Shown: piece by piece, positions 45,095 through 53,743 of the stretch
Numbering within the stretch: position 1 is the stretch's first letter
How the letters are laid out: every line of letters begins with the position of its first letter
NCBI GenBank assembly: GCA_020073015.1
Contig: JAIQFZ010000075.1
Coordinates: 1 to 57,001 of the forward strand
Source of the DNA: Terriglobia bacterium
Lineage (GTDB): Bacteria; Acidobacteriota; Terriglobia; Terriglobales; Acidobacteriaceae
DNA: 57,001 nucleotides
Reading direction: 5' to 3'
Translations under genes and position numbers: made by a program
Notes under the pieces: generated by a model
Database searches by the model: none
The model's input: only the letters and a program-made list of their open reading frames with translations
Told to the model about the DNA's origin: nothing

Positions 45095-45172
45095 CCATGG
45101 CAGATTAACGCATCTTCCAGCCGCGCCGGACAGTTATCGCAGACGAAGAATCGCGGAAGACAATCGCGCCCC

Positions 45173-45263
45173 GTGTAGGGCGGACACTCTTGTCCGCCTT
45201 TCCTTCTCCCTCTGTGTCCTCTGTGGTTCCGGCTTTTGATCTCAACCACAGAGGGCACAGAGG
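45173..45263. repeat. GTAG palindrome plus a 20-bp inverted repeat
   Basis: 45173-45197 is an exact copy of 3987-4011. It is followed by CCTCTGTGTCCTCTGTGGTT at 45209-45228, whose inverted copy lies at 45244-45263 with one mismatch. Confidence 0.85.
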
Positions 45264-45320
45264 AAACCGTCACATCGTCTCCGCTTTGACACTCCATTCG
45301 TCCAACCCGATAATCGCTTT

Positions 45321-46620
45321 GTGGCCGAACCCGTTCTCACTCACCAGCAACTCCGCACGCCCGTTCTGCGCCGTTCCTTCCGCAAGCCTTATCCCGCCGC
45401 CGTGCGAGGCGAGGGAGTTTATGTTTGGGATGCCGAGGGCAATCGCTATCTCGATTTTTCCGGATCCGCGGCGGTGAACTTCATCGGCCACGGGGTGCGC
45501 GAGATTTCCGATGCCATGGTGGAGCAGGCCCGAAAGCTGGAATTCGTACATACCAGCCAGTTCACGACTCCCGTCGCCGAGGAGTTCGCGCAGGAGTAGA
45601 TCGGAGCTGAAGCTTGCGCGCCAGTACCAGGTGGAGATAGGCCAGACGAAGCGCCACCAGATTCTCAGCCGCAACCAGAGCTATCACGGGGCAACGCTCG
45701 GGGCGCTGGCGGTTTCCGGCAATAGGAAGCGTCGCGAAATCTATCTGCCGATGATGCGTGAGTTCGAGCACATCGGCATGCCGTATTGCTATCGCTGTGC
45801 CTTCGACTGCACGGATAACTGCTATAACTGCGGCCAGCAATATGCCGCCGAACTGGAACGGGCGATCGAAGCGGCGGACGGCAAAGCCGCGGGCTTTATT
45901 TTCGAGCCCATGAGCGGAGCCACGCTGGGTGCGGTCACGCCGCCGCCGGGATACTTGCAGGCCGTCGCCGGAATCTGCCACCGCCACGGCGTGTTGCTGA
46001 TCGCCGACGAAGTCATGACTGGCATGGGCCGCACGGGACAAAACTTTGCTGTCGACCACTGGCAGGCTGCGCCAGACATTCTGATCACCGCTAAAGGCAT
46101 TTCTTCGGGATACGCGCCGCTCGGGGCTGTGATTGCCAGCAAGAAAGTTGTCGATGCCCTCGCCGCCGGCTCGGGAGCGTTCCTGCACGGATTCACCTAC
46201 AACGCACATCCGATTTCCGTGGCGGCAGGACGCGCGGTGCTGCGGCGCATCCGGTCTCAGAACCTGGTACACGTCGCCGATTCTGGTGCGGAGGGAACGG
46301 CGGGCTCTGCGTTGAAGAAAGCGCTCGAAAGTCTGCGCGATGTGGACGCCGTCGGCGAAGTGCGCGGGTTGGGCATGCTGTGGGGCGTCGAGTTTGTCGC
46401 CGACAAAAAGACCAAGGCGCCTTTTCCGCAAGAGAAGAACTTTTCCAACTTGGTAGGGCAGGCATGCCTTCGCCGAGGGCTGCTGGTTTATCCCATGCAG
46501 GGATCGGTGGACGGGGTCGCCGGCGACCACCTGCTGATTGCGCCTCCCGCAGTCATCACGGCGGACGAGATCGCCTGGGCTGTGGATCAATTGCGGGCGG
46601 CAATCGAGCAGTGCATGTAG
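45321..46620 (+). pseudogene. Class III aminotransferase, frameshifted with internal loss
   Basis: A PLP-dependent aminotransferase in two frames. The first frame (GTG 45321 to TAG 45599) covers the N-terminal domain up to FVHTSQFTTPVAEEFAQE. The second resumes near 45606 with LKLARQYQVEIGQTKRHQ and continues to TAG 46620 with the PLP lysine in ITAKGISSGYAPLG. About 25 residues seen in relatives at this point (the GGSEA-type phosphate-binding strand) are missing. It is a close type to the intact enzyme at 48920 only at family level. It could be decay or an assembly error. Confidence 0.82.
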
Positions 46621-46769
46621 CGCCCTCCGAGACTGAGCGCCAGGAAACCAGCCCGAAAAAGCTCTGCAAAACTGACGGTGTTCAAACGCGAAACCCCGTC
46701 AATGAGCGTAATCGGGATTTTACGCCAATATCATGATGCACACTCGAAGCCTCAGCTACCATTGCATTC

Positions 46770-46985
46770 ATGAACGCACACATGATGCGACTCGTGATCG
46801 CCCTGCTCTGGCTTTCAGGAGGAGCATATTGTTTATACGAACGAAAAGCCGTTCGCGCATACCTCAGTCAGCTCAGGGACTCACCGGGCAATCGCCGTTT
46901 GAAGAAACGACGCCTGTACTTCCGAATCGCTGGCGCGGTCGCTATCGGCATCGGACTTTGGCAGTTATTCAGCTTGTTTAGATAG
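46770..46985 (+). CDS. Small membrane protein, unknown
   Basis: A 71-aa protein with two likely membrane segments (LVIALLWLSGGAYCLY and IAGAVAIGIGLWQLFSL) joined by a basic stretch (RKAVRAYLSQLRDSPGNRRLKKRRLYF, quoted only to show charge: mainly R and K). I do not recognise a family. It stands alone before a MITE-like element. Confidence rests on composition and the hairpin-like topology only. Confidence 0.5.
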   Translation: MNAHMMRLVIALLWLSGGAYCLYERKAVRAYLSQLRDSPGNRRLKKRRLYFRIAGAVAIGIGLWQLFSLFR

Positions 46986-46998
46986 CTAACGTTAACAG

Positions 46999-47151
46999 GC
47001 GTGGGTGTTGAAAAACTCCCTTTTCGTCTCAAACAGCCAAAATTGGGGGGATAGAAAATGTCTACCCGACCCGAGAAGATCGATTGTGGGGCTTCCTGAC
47101 GCGATTTTGTTTTTGCGAATTTCGCGGGTAGGAGTTTTTCAACAGCCACGC
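46999..47151. mobile_element. MITE-like element with 21-bp terminal inverted repeats
   Basis: The ends at 46999-47019 and 47131-47151 are inverted copies with 20 of 21 matches (ends read GCGTGG, then TGTTGAAAAACTCC). The 153-base element holds no gene. The TGTTGAAAAACTC end looks like insertion-sequence ends. The remaining bases of the gap up to 47329 show no clear signal. Confidence 0.7.
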
Positions 47152-47329
47152 AAAACGACTGAAGCGAGCGACGGTGGGTTAGAAAAACATACCTTCGCGC
47201 CTTCTTCACGCTGACATCCTATGCCATCCCATTGTTAACAATGGGGATATCTGTTGATCCACGTTTTACCTGCCCTGCATTGTCATTCCGTCGCCAAAGC
47301 CACAAAGTGTCCGCAGAACGGAGGCAATT

Positions 47330-48055
47330 ATGGCGACCTCACTTGCTGATTTTGCGGAGCAGATCGACCCTAAGACCCTGGCCGAGGCCCGCCGCGCCGG
47401 CTTCCGGCAGGCGACCCGCGTCCATGGAAGTTTCCTGGCGTCCGCCGAGAAACGGGCTCTGGTCTGGATGGCCGAGCGCATGCCCGCCTGGGTTAATTCC
47501 GACCACCTGACCATCCTCGGCTTCGCCGCCCAGATTGCTACTGGCGTCTGCTACGCCCTTGCCATCCACGATCGCCGGATGCTGCTCGCCGCCATTGTGT
47601 GTCTCGCGGTGAACTGGTTCGGCGACAGCTTGGACGGCACGCTCGCCCGCGTGCGCCAGCAGCAGCGTCCGCGCTACGGCTTCTACGTGGACCACATCAT
47701 CGATTCAGTCGGCGCGGTCGCCATGATGGGCGGACTGGCGCTCTCGGGATACATGCATCCCGTGATCGCCGTTGGTTTGCTGATTGCCTTCTTGCTGCTT
47801 TCCATTCAGTCGTATCTGGCGACGTACACGCTGGGTGAGTTCCACATTTCGTTCTGGCGCTTTGGTCCGACCGAGCTGCGGATCCTGCTCGCCATCGGCA
47901 ACCTGGCGCTGCTTCGCTGGGCGTGGGTGATTCACGGACGCTACCGCCTGTTCGACGTCGGCGGTGCGATCGGGCTGGTGGGAATGACGGCAATGCTGAC
48001 TTTCGTCAGCGTGAAAAATACCGTTCGACTGTACCGGGAAGAGAGGATCGGGTGA
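47330..48055 (+). CDS. CDP-alcohol phosphatidyltransferase family protein
   Basis: A 241-aa membrane enzyme that joins a CDP-linked lipid to an alcohol. The metal and CDP motif is D102 G103, A106 R107, G117, D121, D125 (DGTLAR, then GFYVDHIID), with nine residues between R107 and G117. Five or six helices follow. A long N-terminal part (about 55 residues) is polar. The acceptor alcohol is unknown. It overlaps gtrA by four bases (GTGA), which suggests a shared lipid-glycan task. Confidence 0.9.
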   Translation: MATSLADFAEQIDPKTLAEARRAGFRQATRVHGSFLASAEKRALVWMAERMPAWVNSDHLTILGFAAQIATGVCYALAIHDRRMLLAAIVCLAVNWFGDSLDGTLARVRQQQRPRYGFYVDHIIDSVGAVAMMGGLALSGYMHPVIAVGLLIAFLLLSIQSYLATYTLGEFHISFWRFGPTELRILLAIGNLALLRWAWVIHGRYRLFDVGGAIGLVGMTAMLTFVSVKNTVRLYREERIG

Positions 48056-48576
48056 AGAGGCAAATCCCATGTGGGGACGGGCGCCCTCGCAAGCCTGCCC
48101 TGAGCGAAGTCGAAGGGTCCAGTCCGAGCGAACCGGGTCCCCCGGCCAGCCCGCTGTTGGCTGGGCGGGGTAGAGAAGTTCGGCAGGCTTTCCTGCGCTG
48201 GCTGAAGTTCAATGCCGTGGGCGGAATCGGTATCGCCGTGCAACTTGCCGCCCTGGCTCTGTTCCGCTCAGGGTTGCACCTCGACTACCTGGTAGCCACC
48301 GCCCTAGCCGTTGAAACTGCCGTCATCCACAACTTCTTGTGGCACGAGCGCTTCACCTGGGCCGACCGGCCTGCGCACCGGTTCGCTCACTCGCTCGCCC
48401 GGCTGGCCAAGTTCAACACCAGTAATGGGCTGGTCTCTCTGGTGGGCAATCTTCTGATCATGCGGGCGCTCGTCGGCCAGTTCCACATGAACTGCTTCAT
48501 CGCGAACCTGATCGCCGTGGCTACCTGTTCCATCGTCAACTTCCTGCTCAGCGACCGGTTCGTGTTCGAAAGTTAG
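48052..48576 (+). CDS. GtrA family membrane protein with repeat-derived N-terminus
   Basis: A 174-aa protein with four helices, of the GtrA family thought to pass lipid-linked sugars across the membrane. Core: FLRWLKFNAVGGIGIAVQLA near residue 45, then VIHNFLWHERFTW and NFLLSDRFVF. The start is GTG 48052 overlapping the stop of the preceding gene. The first 40 residues come from a GC repeat and include PALSEVEG, a peptide produced by a widespread palindromic repeat; the natural start may have been downstream. Confidence 0.85.
   Translation: MKRQIPCGDGRPRKPALSEVEGSSPSEPGPPASPLLAGRGREVRQAFLRWLKFNAVGGIGIAVQLAALALFRSGLHLDYLVATALAVETAVIHNFLWHERFTWADRPAHRFAHSLARLAKFNTSNGLVSLVGNLLIMRALVGQFHMNCFIANLIAVATCSIVNFLLSDRFVFES
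48074..48172. repeat. Palindromic repeat in the gtrA coding frame
   Basis: Contains CCTGCCCTGAGCGAAGTCGA, related to the unit at 23683-23761, followed by other short palindromes. Translated as PALSEVEG and flanks. Confidence 0.75.
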
Positions 48577-48919
48577 CCCGACGATTACTTTTGGGGGTTC
48601 CGCCACAGAAGAATCCAAGCTATAATGTATTCAGTCATCGTGCGCTCGAACGGCTCCATTTCGCGTCTCCGGATGTGCTGGATCGAGGGACGTGCCTGTC
48701 CTCGCCGGTACCTCTCCGTTCTGCCCTCGCACGTGCGCGCCAACCTCTTCGGCAGCGACTAGTTCTTCCTTCTCCGCTTTCCTGCAGTGGTTACAGCTAT
48801 TAGCTCTTAGCCTTTAGCTCTTAGCTTTTACCCGGTGCGGCAACCATGCTGCGTGAATCTGGGCTCAACCACTGGCAACTGGCAACCGAGAACTGACAAC
48901 TGCTTTTGGAGAAACTGCC
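48577..48919 (+). promoter_or_regulatory. Gap before the aminotransferase gene
   Basis: A perfect TATAAT lies at 48621-48626, with only a weak -35 (TTCCGC) at 17 bases. Single arms of word-type repeats (TTAGCTCTTAGCCTTTAGC near 48798-48825 and CAACTGGCAACC near 48880) occupy the second half. No gene is seen. Confidence 0.45.
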
Positions 48920-50278
48920 ATGACCACCAAAACTCTTACAATCGGCCCCAAGATCACGACCGCCCTCCCGGGCCCCAACGCCAAGCGCATTCTCGCGGGC
49001 GATGACAAGTACATTTCGCCGTCCTACACGCGTTCCTATCCGATGGTGGCCAAGCGGGGCCGCGGCATCGTGGTCGAAGACGTGGACGGCAACGAGTTTT
49101 TCGATTTCTCTGCCGGTATCGCCGTGACTTCCACCGGCCACTGCCATCCTGACGTCGTCGCCGCCATTCAGCAACAGGCGGGCGAACTGATCCACATGTC
49201 AGGCACCGACTTCTATTACGAGAGCATGGTGACGCTCGCCGAGCGGCTGTCGAAAATCGCACCCATGCCCGGGCCGCACAAGATCTACTACGGCAACTCG
49301 GGCACGGAAGCGGTCGAGTGCGCTCTGAAGCTGGCGCGCTATCACACCAAGCGCCAGCAGGTGATCGCCTTCCTTGGAGCCTTCCACGGGCGCACCATGG
49401 GCGCTCTTTCGCTGACCGCTTCCAAGCCGCAGCAGAAGCGCCGCTTTGGGCCGCTCGTGCCCGGCGTGACGCACATCCGCTATCCCGATGTGTATCGTGG
49501 CTGCGAGGGCGGACCGCAGGACGCCGAAAAATTCGCGCTCGGCTGCGCGCGCTACATTGAAGACAAGCTCTTCAAGACCGTTCTAGCTCCGGAAGAAGTG
49601 GCCGCCATCTTCGTCGAGCCGATTCAAGGCGAAGGCGGCTACGTCATCGCCCCAACCATTTTCATGCAGGAACTGCGCCACATCTGCGACAAGCACGGAA
49701 TTCTGCTGGTCGTCGACGAAGTGCAGAGCGGCGTGGGCCGCACCGGCAAGTGGTGGGCGGTCGAGCACACGGGTGTTCATCCCGACATCGTGTGCAGCGC
49801 CAAAGGCATTGCTTCCGGTATGCCGCTCGGCGTCGTCATCAGCAAGGCCGACGTCATGGACTGGGTGCCCGGTTCGCATGCCTCGACCTTCGGCGGCAAC
49901 CCGGTGTGCATTGCCGCGGCGCTGGCCACGCTCGACGTGATCGAGAAGGAAGGGCTGCTGCGGAATGCGAAGGACGTCGGCGACCACATGCTTAAGCGCA
50001 TGGCCGCATGGCCGAAGAAGCACAAGCTCGTGGGCGACGTCCGAGGGCGCGGGCTCATGGTCGGCGTCGAGATCGTGAAAGATCAGAAGACTCGCGAGTA
50101 CGGCAACGCCGAGCGCGACCGCATCGTTGAGCAGGCGTTCGAGCGCGGCATTCTCTTCCTGGGCTGCGGTCCGAATACGGTGCGCATCTCGCCACCGCTG
50201 GTCGTGACCAAAGACGAAGCCGACGTGGCCATCGATGTGCTCGAAGAATCGATTGCCATCGTCGAGAAGAACGCGTAA
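48920..50278 (+). CDS. Class III aminotransferase (4-aminobutyrate or acetylornithine type)
   Basis: An intact PLP-dependent transaminase of 452 aa. The phosphate-binding strand YYGNSGTEAVECALKLAR, the aspartate region VVDEVQSGVGRTG and Lys295 in SAKGIASGMPLG are all present. SHASTFGGNPV is the usual dimer-contact motif. It is closest in type to the GabT/ArgD group; the natural amino donor cannot be named. It is followed after 16 bases by a MOSC gene and may be co-transcribed. Confidence 0.92.
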   Translation: MTTKTLTIGPKITTALPGPNAKRILAGDDKYISPSYTRSYPMVAKRGRGIVVEDVDGNEFFDFSAGIAVTSTGHCHPDVVAAIQQQAGELIHMSGTDFYYESMVTLAERLSKIAPMPGPHKIYYGNSGTEAVECALKLARYHTKRQQVIAFLGAFHGRTMGALSLTASKPQQKRRFGPLVPGVTHIRYPDVYRGCEGGPQDAEKFALGCARYIEDKLFKTVLAPEEVAAIFVEPIQGEGGYVIAPTIFMQELRHICDKHGILLVVDEVQSGVGRTGKWWAVEHTGVHPDIVCSAKGIASGMPLGVVISKADVMDWVPGSHASTFGGNPVCIAAALATLDVIEKEGLLRNAKDVGDHMLKRMAAWPKKHKLVGDVRGRGLMVGVEIVKDQKTREYGNAERDRIVEQAFERGILFLGCGPNTVRISPPLVVTKDEADVAIDVLEESIAIVEKNA

Positions 50279-50294
50279 TCGCCGGAGGTACACG

Positions 50295-50753
50295 ATGTGG
50301 AACGGAACCGTGGAGTCGATCCACATCGCCTCCGCCCCAGAGCGGCCGATGGAGGCCCGCAATCAGGCCTTGGCGATTCCCGGTGTCGGGCTGGAAGATG
50401 ACCGTTACGCGCTGCGTAAGGGCACTTTCTACAAGCCCGAGCCGGATTTCGAACTCACGCTGATCGAGGCGGAAGCGGTCGAAGCGCTGCGGCGCGATTA
50501 CGAAGTCGAACTCGCCGCCGGCGACGCTCGCCGCAACATTGTCACGCGCGGCGTTCCGCTGAATCACCTGGTCGGATGTGAGTTTCGCATCGGCGATGTT
50601 CGCATCCGCGGCATCCGATTGTGCGAGCCCTGCGAACACCTGCAGCGGGTGACGGGTCGGCAATTGATCAAAGGCCTTCGCCATCGCGGCGGATTGCGCG
50701 CACAGATCCTGACGCAAGGCACAATTCACGTCGGGGATGGAATCAACGTGTAG
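50295..50753 (+). CDS. MOSC domain protein
   Basis: A 152-aa protein of the MOSC family, which carries sulfur for molybdenum cofactor or handles other thio compounds. The family marks ARRNIVTRGVPLNHLVGCEF and LCEPCEHLQ (with the conserved cysteine) are in place. The ATG 50295 has GGAGGT upstream. It is not next to the molybdenum enzyme genes, but the window does hold one such system. Its TAG stop is part of a GTAG palindrome. Confidence 0.88.
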   Translation: MWNGTVESIHIASAPERPMEARNQALAIPGVGLEDDRYALRKGTFYKPEPDFELTLIEAEAVEALRRDYEVELAAGDARRNIVTRGVPLNHLVGCEFRIGDVRIRGIRLCEPCEHLQRVTGRQLIKGLRHRGGLRAQILTQGTIHVGDGINV

Positions 50754-50805
50754 CGCCGGCGCCTCTCCGGCTGCCGCGCGGGCAACTTGCCCGCGCACTG
50801 TAAGC
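50749..50805. repeat. GTAG palindrome overlapping the MOSC stop
   Basis: GTAGCGCCGGCGCCTCTCCG is followed by GCGCGGGCAACTTGCCCGCG. The first TAG is the stop of the MOSC gene. Confidence 0.8.
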
Positions 50806-50841
50806 CCGTGCTGCAGCTGCTGTTGAGCAAGGAAGGAATTT

Positions 50842-51345
50842 ATGGGCGACACCACACTCCGCGAGCTGGTGTACGGCAAAGGCGCACACGTGGACCCCGT
50901 CGCCTGCGTGGAAGATATCCCGGCGGAACTCGCGACCCGCACCGTCGAGGGCTATCCCCACTCCATCTGGCAGATCGTCGAGCACATGAACTTCTGGATG
51001 GAATACGATTTGCGCAAGGTCGCGGGAGAAAACCCGCCGTACCCAGAGAAGGCAATCGAAAGCTGGCCCGCGCATCCTGAGCCAGCAAACGAAGAACAGT
51101 GGCAGGCCGCAACTCAGCGATTCAGCCGACTGTTGACGCGGCTTGCCGCGCTGGCGGAGTCCGATTCGGCAACGCTCCAACGAATTGTCAGCGATGCCGG
51201 TTCGCCGCAGTCCCCGCGGCAGTCCACCGTGCACGCCATGCTGTGGCAGGTGGCTGCCCACAATAGCTACCACGCCGGACAAATCGCGCTCCTGCGACGA
51301 CAACTTGGCGCCTGGCCTCCCCGACGGGGCGGCGATACCTGGTAG
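50842..51345 (+). CDS. DinB family protein, second
   Basis: A 167-aa four-helix-bundle protein. Likely metal ligands are H in QIVEHMNFW and in HNSYHAGQIALLRRQLG near the C-terminus, which is the typical DinB ending. It has no clear reaction. GGAAGG stands before the ATG. It differs in sequence from the DinB protein at 41955 and may share a transcript with the genes on either side. Confidence 0.85.
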   Translation: MGDTTLRELVYGKGAHVDPVACVEDIPAELATRTVEGYPHSIWQIVEHMNFWMEYDLRKVAGENPPYPEKAIESWPAHPEPANEEQWQAATQRFSRLLTRLAALAESDSATLQRIVSDAGSPQSPRQSTVHAMLWQVAAHNSYHAGQIALLRRQLGAWPPRRGGDTW

Positions 51346-51400
51346 TGTCGCGCGCCCGTCACTTTTCCTGATAACGAACTCTCACTGGAAGGAGGCCTCC

Positions 51401-52315
51401 ATGCCGCGCTTCACCTCTCGCACTCTGTTCGCCCTGGCGTTCACTCTGGTCGTGTGGGCCTCAGCCTTTGCCGGAATTCGCGCCGGACTGCGCGCATATT
51501 CGCCGTCAAACTTGGCCATCCTGCGTTTTCTGATTGCGTCGCTCGTGCTCGCGATCTACGCCGGCATCGCTCACTTCCGCCGTCCGGACCTGCGCGATCT
51601 CCCGGGCTTGGCATTTACAGGCGCCATCGGGATCAGTTTTTATAATCTGGCGCTCAACTACGGAGAGACGCGCGTGACCGCCGGCGCCGCCAGCCTGCTG
51701 ATTGCGTCGGTGCCCATCTGGACCGCGCTGGCCGCGCGATTCTGGCTGCATGAAAAATTGACGGCCGCAGGCTGGGGCGGCGTGTTCGTAAGCTTCGCTG
51801 GAGTTGCCCTCATCGCCAGCGGGGAAGGCGACGGCATCCGCCTCTCACCACAGGCGCTGATCATCCTGGCCGCGGCGATTACTTCGGCGGCCTACATGAT
51901 CCTGCAGAAGCACTACCTCGGCCGCTACAGCGCGCTCGAGTTTACCGCCTACTCGATCTGGTTCGGAACCGCGCTGATGCTGCCTTTGGGGAGCGGCCTC
52001 GCGCACAGTCTGCGGACCGCGCCGGTCGCCGCCACGCTGTCGGTCGTCTACCTGGGCATCTTCCCGGGCGCTCTCGCCTATGTCGGGTGGGCGTACGTGC
52101 TCTCGCACGGCGCGGCCGGACGCACATCGACGCTGCTCTATGTGATTCCGGTGCTTGCGATCGGCATTGGATGGCTGTGGCTGGGCGAGGTGCCGACCAT
52201 GATCTCCTTGATCGGCGGCTCAATCGCGCTCGCGGGCGTGATCGTCGTGAATACGAAAGGTAGAGCCGGCGCTGCTCAATCCGCTCCTGTGCTCACGCCT
52301 GAGGTGGAGAGCTGA
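51401..52315 (+). CDS. EamA family transporter (DMT superfamily)
   Basis: A 304-aa inner-membrane protein with ten helices in two repeats (FALAFTLVVWASAFAGIRA at the start of the first; IILAAAITSAAYMILQK at the start of the second). It probably exports a metabolite or amino acid. ATG 51401 has the strong site GGAAGGAGG. The last 20 residues are polar. It converges on the MFS gene with only a few bases between. Confidence 0.92.
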   Translation: MPRFTSRTLFALAFTLVVWASAFAGIRAGLRAYSPSNLAILRFLIASLVLAIYAGIAHFRRPDLRDLPGLAFTGAIGISFYNLALNYGETRVTAGAASLLIASVPIWTALAARFWLHEKLTAAGWGGVFVSFAGVALIASGEGDGIRLSPQALIILAAAITSAAYMILQKHYLGRYSALEFTAYSIWFGTALMLPLGSGLAHSLRTAPVAATLSVVYLGIFPGALAYVGWAYVLSHGAAGRTSTLLYVIPVLAIGIGWLWLGEVPTMISLIGGSIALAGVIVVNTKGRAGAAQSAPVLTPEVES

Positions 52316-52318
52316 AGT

Positions 52319-53464
52319 TCAGCGATGTTCTGCGAGCGCGGAATTCCGGCCGCGAGATTCAGTGAGACACAGCGCGACCACGAACAGCACCGCCATTCCT
52401 CCGGCCGACATCAGCAGAGGCATGCGCAGCCCGAACCTCTCCGCCATCGCGCCACCGAAAATTGGCGCAACCGTTGCCCCCATGATCTCCCCGACCAGCG
52501 TTGCGAGCCCGATCGCCGTCGCGGAAAACTGTGGCGGCACAGTTTCCGCAGGCACGAGCACGATGATCATGGCCGCAATGGCTTGTCCCGCATTGCACAG
52601 GAATAGAATCGTTGCCAGCAACCATGGAAAGCGATACAGCCCACCCACTTGCAGGGATAACGGCACCATGGCCGACAAGACTGCGAGGATTAACAGCACT
52701 GGTTTGCGCCCCAGCCGATCCGAAACGGCAGGAAGCACAAAGCCGAGAAAGAAGCCTCCCAGGCCGCTGGCACCGAGCAGAAAGCCGGCCGTCGTGGGCG
52801 CTTCATGCCTGACCTCGGTGATGTAGAGCGGGGCAAAAACATTCAGCAGAAACAGCCAGCACATGAACCCCGACGCCCCGATACAGCTTAGCCACATGTT
52901 CCGAAACCGCAAGATCAAGATGTATTCCGAAAGGCGGGCAACGCCGTGATGGCCTCCCCCCGCCTCCCCTGTGTCCGGCTCTCGCACAAATTTCCAAAGA
53001 AGGGTTCCCATCACTAACCCGGGAATGCCTGCTACGAAAAAGGCCCAGCGCCAGCCGAACCGCGCAGCCACCTGGGTGGTGAGGACGGGCGCTGCGGCAA
53101 GTCCGACCAGGGCCGCTGCGCTCACCACAATGCCGACATTTCGTCCGCGCCGGGTGGGTGGAGACGTCTCTTCGATAATCGCCGTGATGATCGCCCAGCA
53201 TGGGCCTTCGGCCACGCCCAGCAGCGCACGCACCAGCAGAAGCTCGCCAAAGTTGTGAACCATTCCCGAGATCCACGAAAGCCCGGAGAAGAGGAAGATT
53301 GCAGGCACCAGCACCGGCCGTCGGCCGAACCGGTCCGAAAGGGCGCCAAAGAAAAAAGCGGACACCGCCCATGCAATCGCGACGACCGAGGCCAGAATCC
53401 CAATCTGTTCGCTGCTGAGGTGAAACTCCGGCGCGAAGAACGGTGCCAGATACATTTGGGACAT
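52319..53464 (-). CDS. MFS transporter, N-terminus likely disrupted
   Basis: A major facilitator protein; 381 aa from ATG 53464. The family motif GALSDRFGRRPVLV between helices 2 and 3 is present, and about 11 helices follow. Upstream in the same frame, 53465-53570 encodes what looks like helix 1 (ENFLVLILFLTWGTVFLDRM) but offers no ATG, GTG or TTG before an in-frame stop. A start exists at 53585 in another frame. Either a base was lost or gained near 53540-53570, or the visible start is used and helix 1 is missing. The substrate is unknown. Confidence 0.8.
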   Translation of the reverse strand: MSQMYLAPFFAPEFHLSSEQIGILASVVAIAWAVSAFFFGALSDRFGRRPVLVPAIFLFSGLSWISGMVHNFGELLLVRALLGVAEGPCWAIITAIIEETSPPTRRGRNVGIVVSAAALVGLAAAPVLTTQVAARFGWRWAFFVAGIPGLVMGTLLWKFVREPDTGEAGGGHHGVARLSEYILILRFRNMWLSCIGASGFMCWLFLLNVFAPLYITEVRHEAPTTAGFLLGASGLGGFFLGFVLPAVSDRLGRKPVLLILAVLSAMVPLSLQVGGLYRFPWLLATILFLCNAGQAIAAMIIVLVPAETVPPQFSATAIGLATLVGEIMGATVAPIFGGAMAERFGLRMPLLMSAGGMAVLFVVALCLTESRGRNSALAEHR

Positions 53465-53743
53465 GCGATCGAGAAAGACGGTGCCCCAGGTTAGAAACAG
53501 GATCAGGACCAGAAAGTTTTCGTAGCGCTTTGCGACGTTGGAGTGGATGGTTCCTCCGCCCAGTCTTCGATTGGTTCCGGATCATGACTGCCGCTCAGCG
53601 CATTTCCGGATGCGTCAATTTAAGTGACTTTGCGCCGGAGGTCAACTTCTGCCGCACGGACCAAATCGACCGAAACGGTGGTGATAACGATCACATCCCG
53701 CGACACGACCCGGCTTTAGAGTGAAGACGGAGTTACTGATTCC

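Noticed and set aside
48798-48900. Possible CRISPR-like array
   Set aside because: The units are short, uneven words without equal spacers or a constant repeat.
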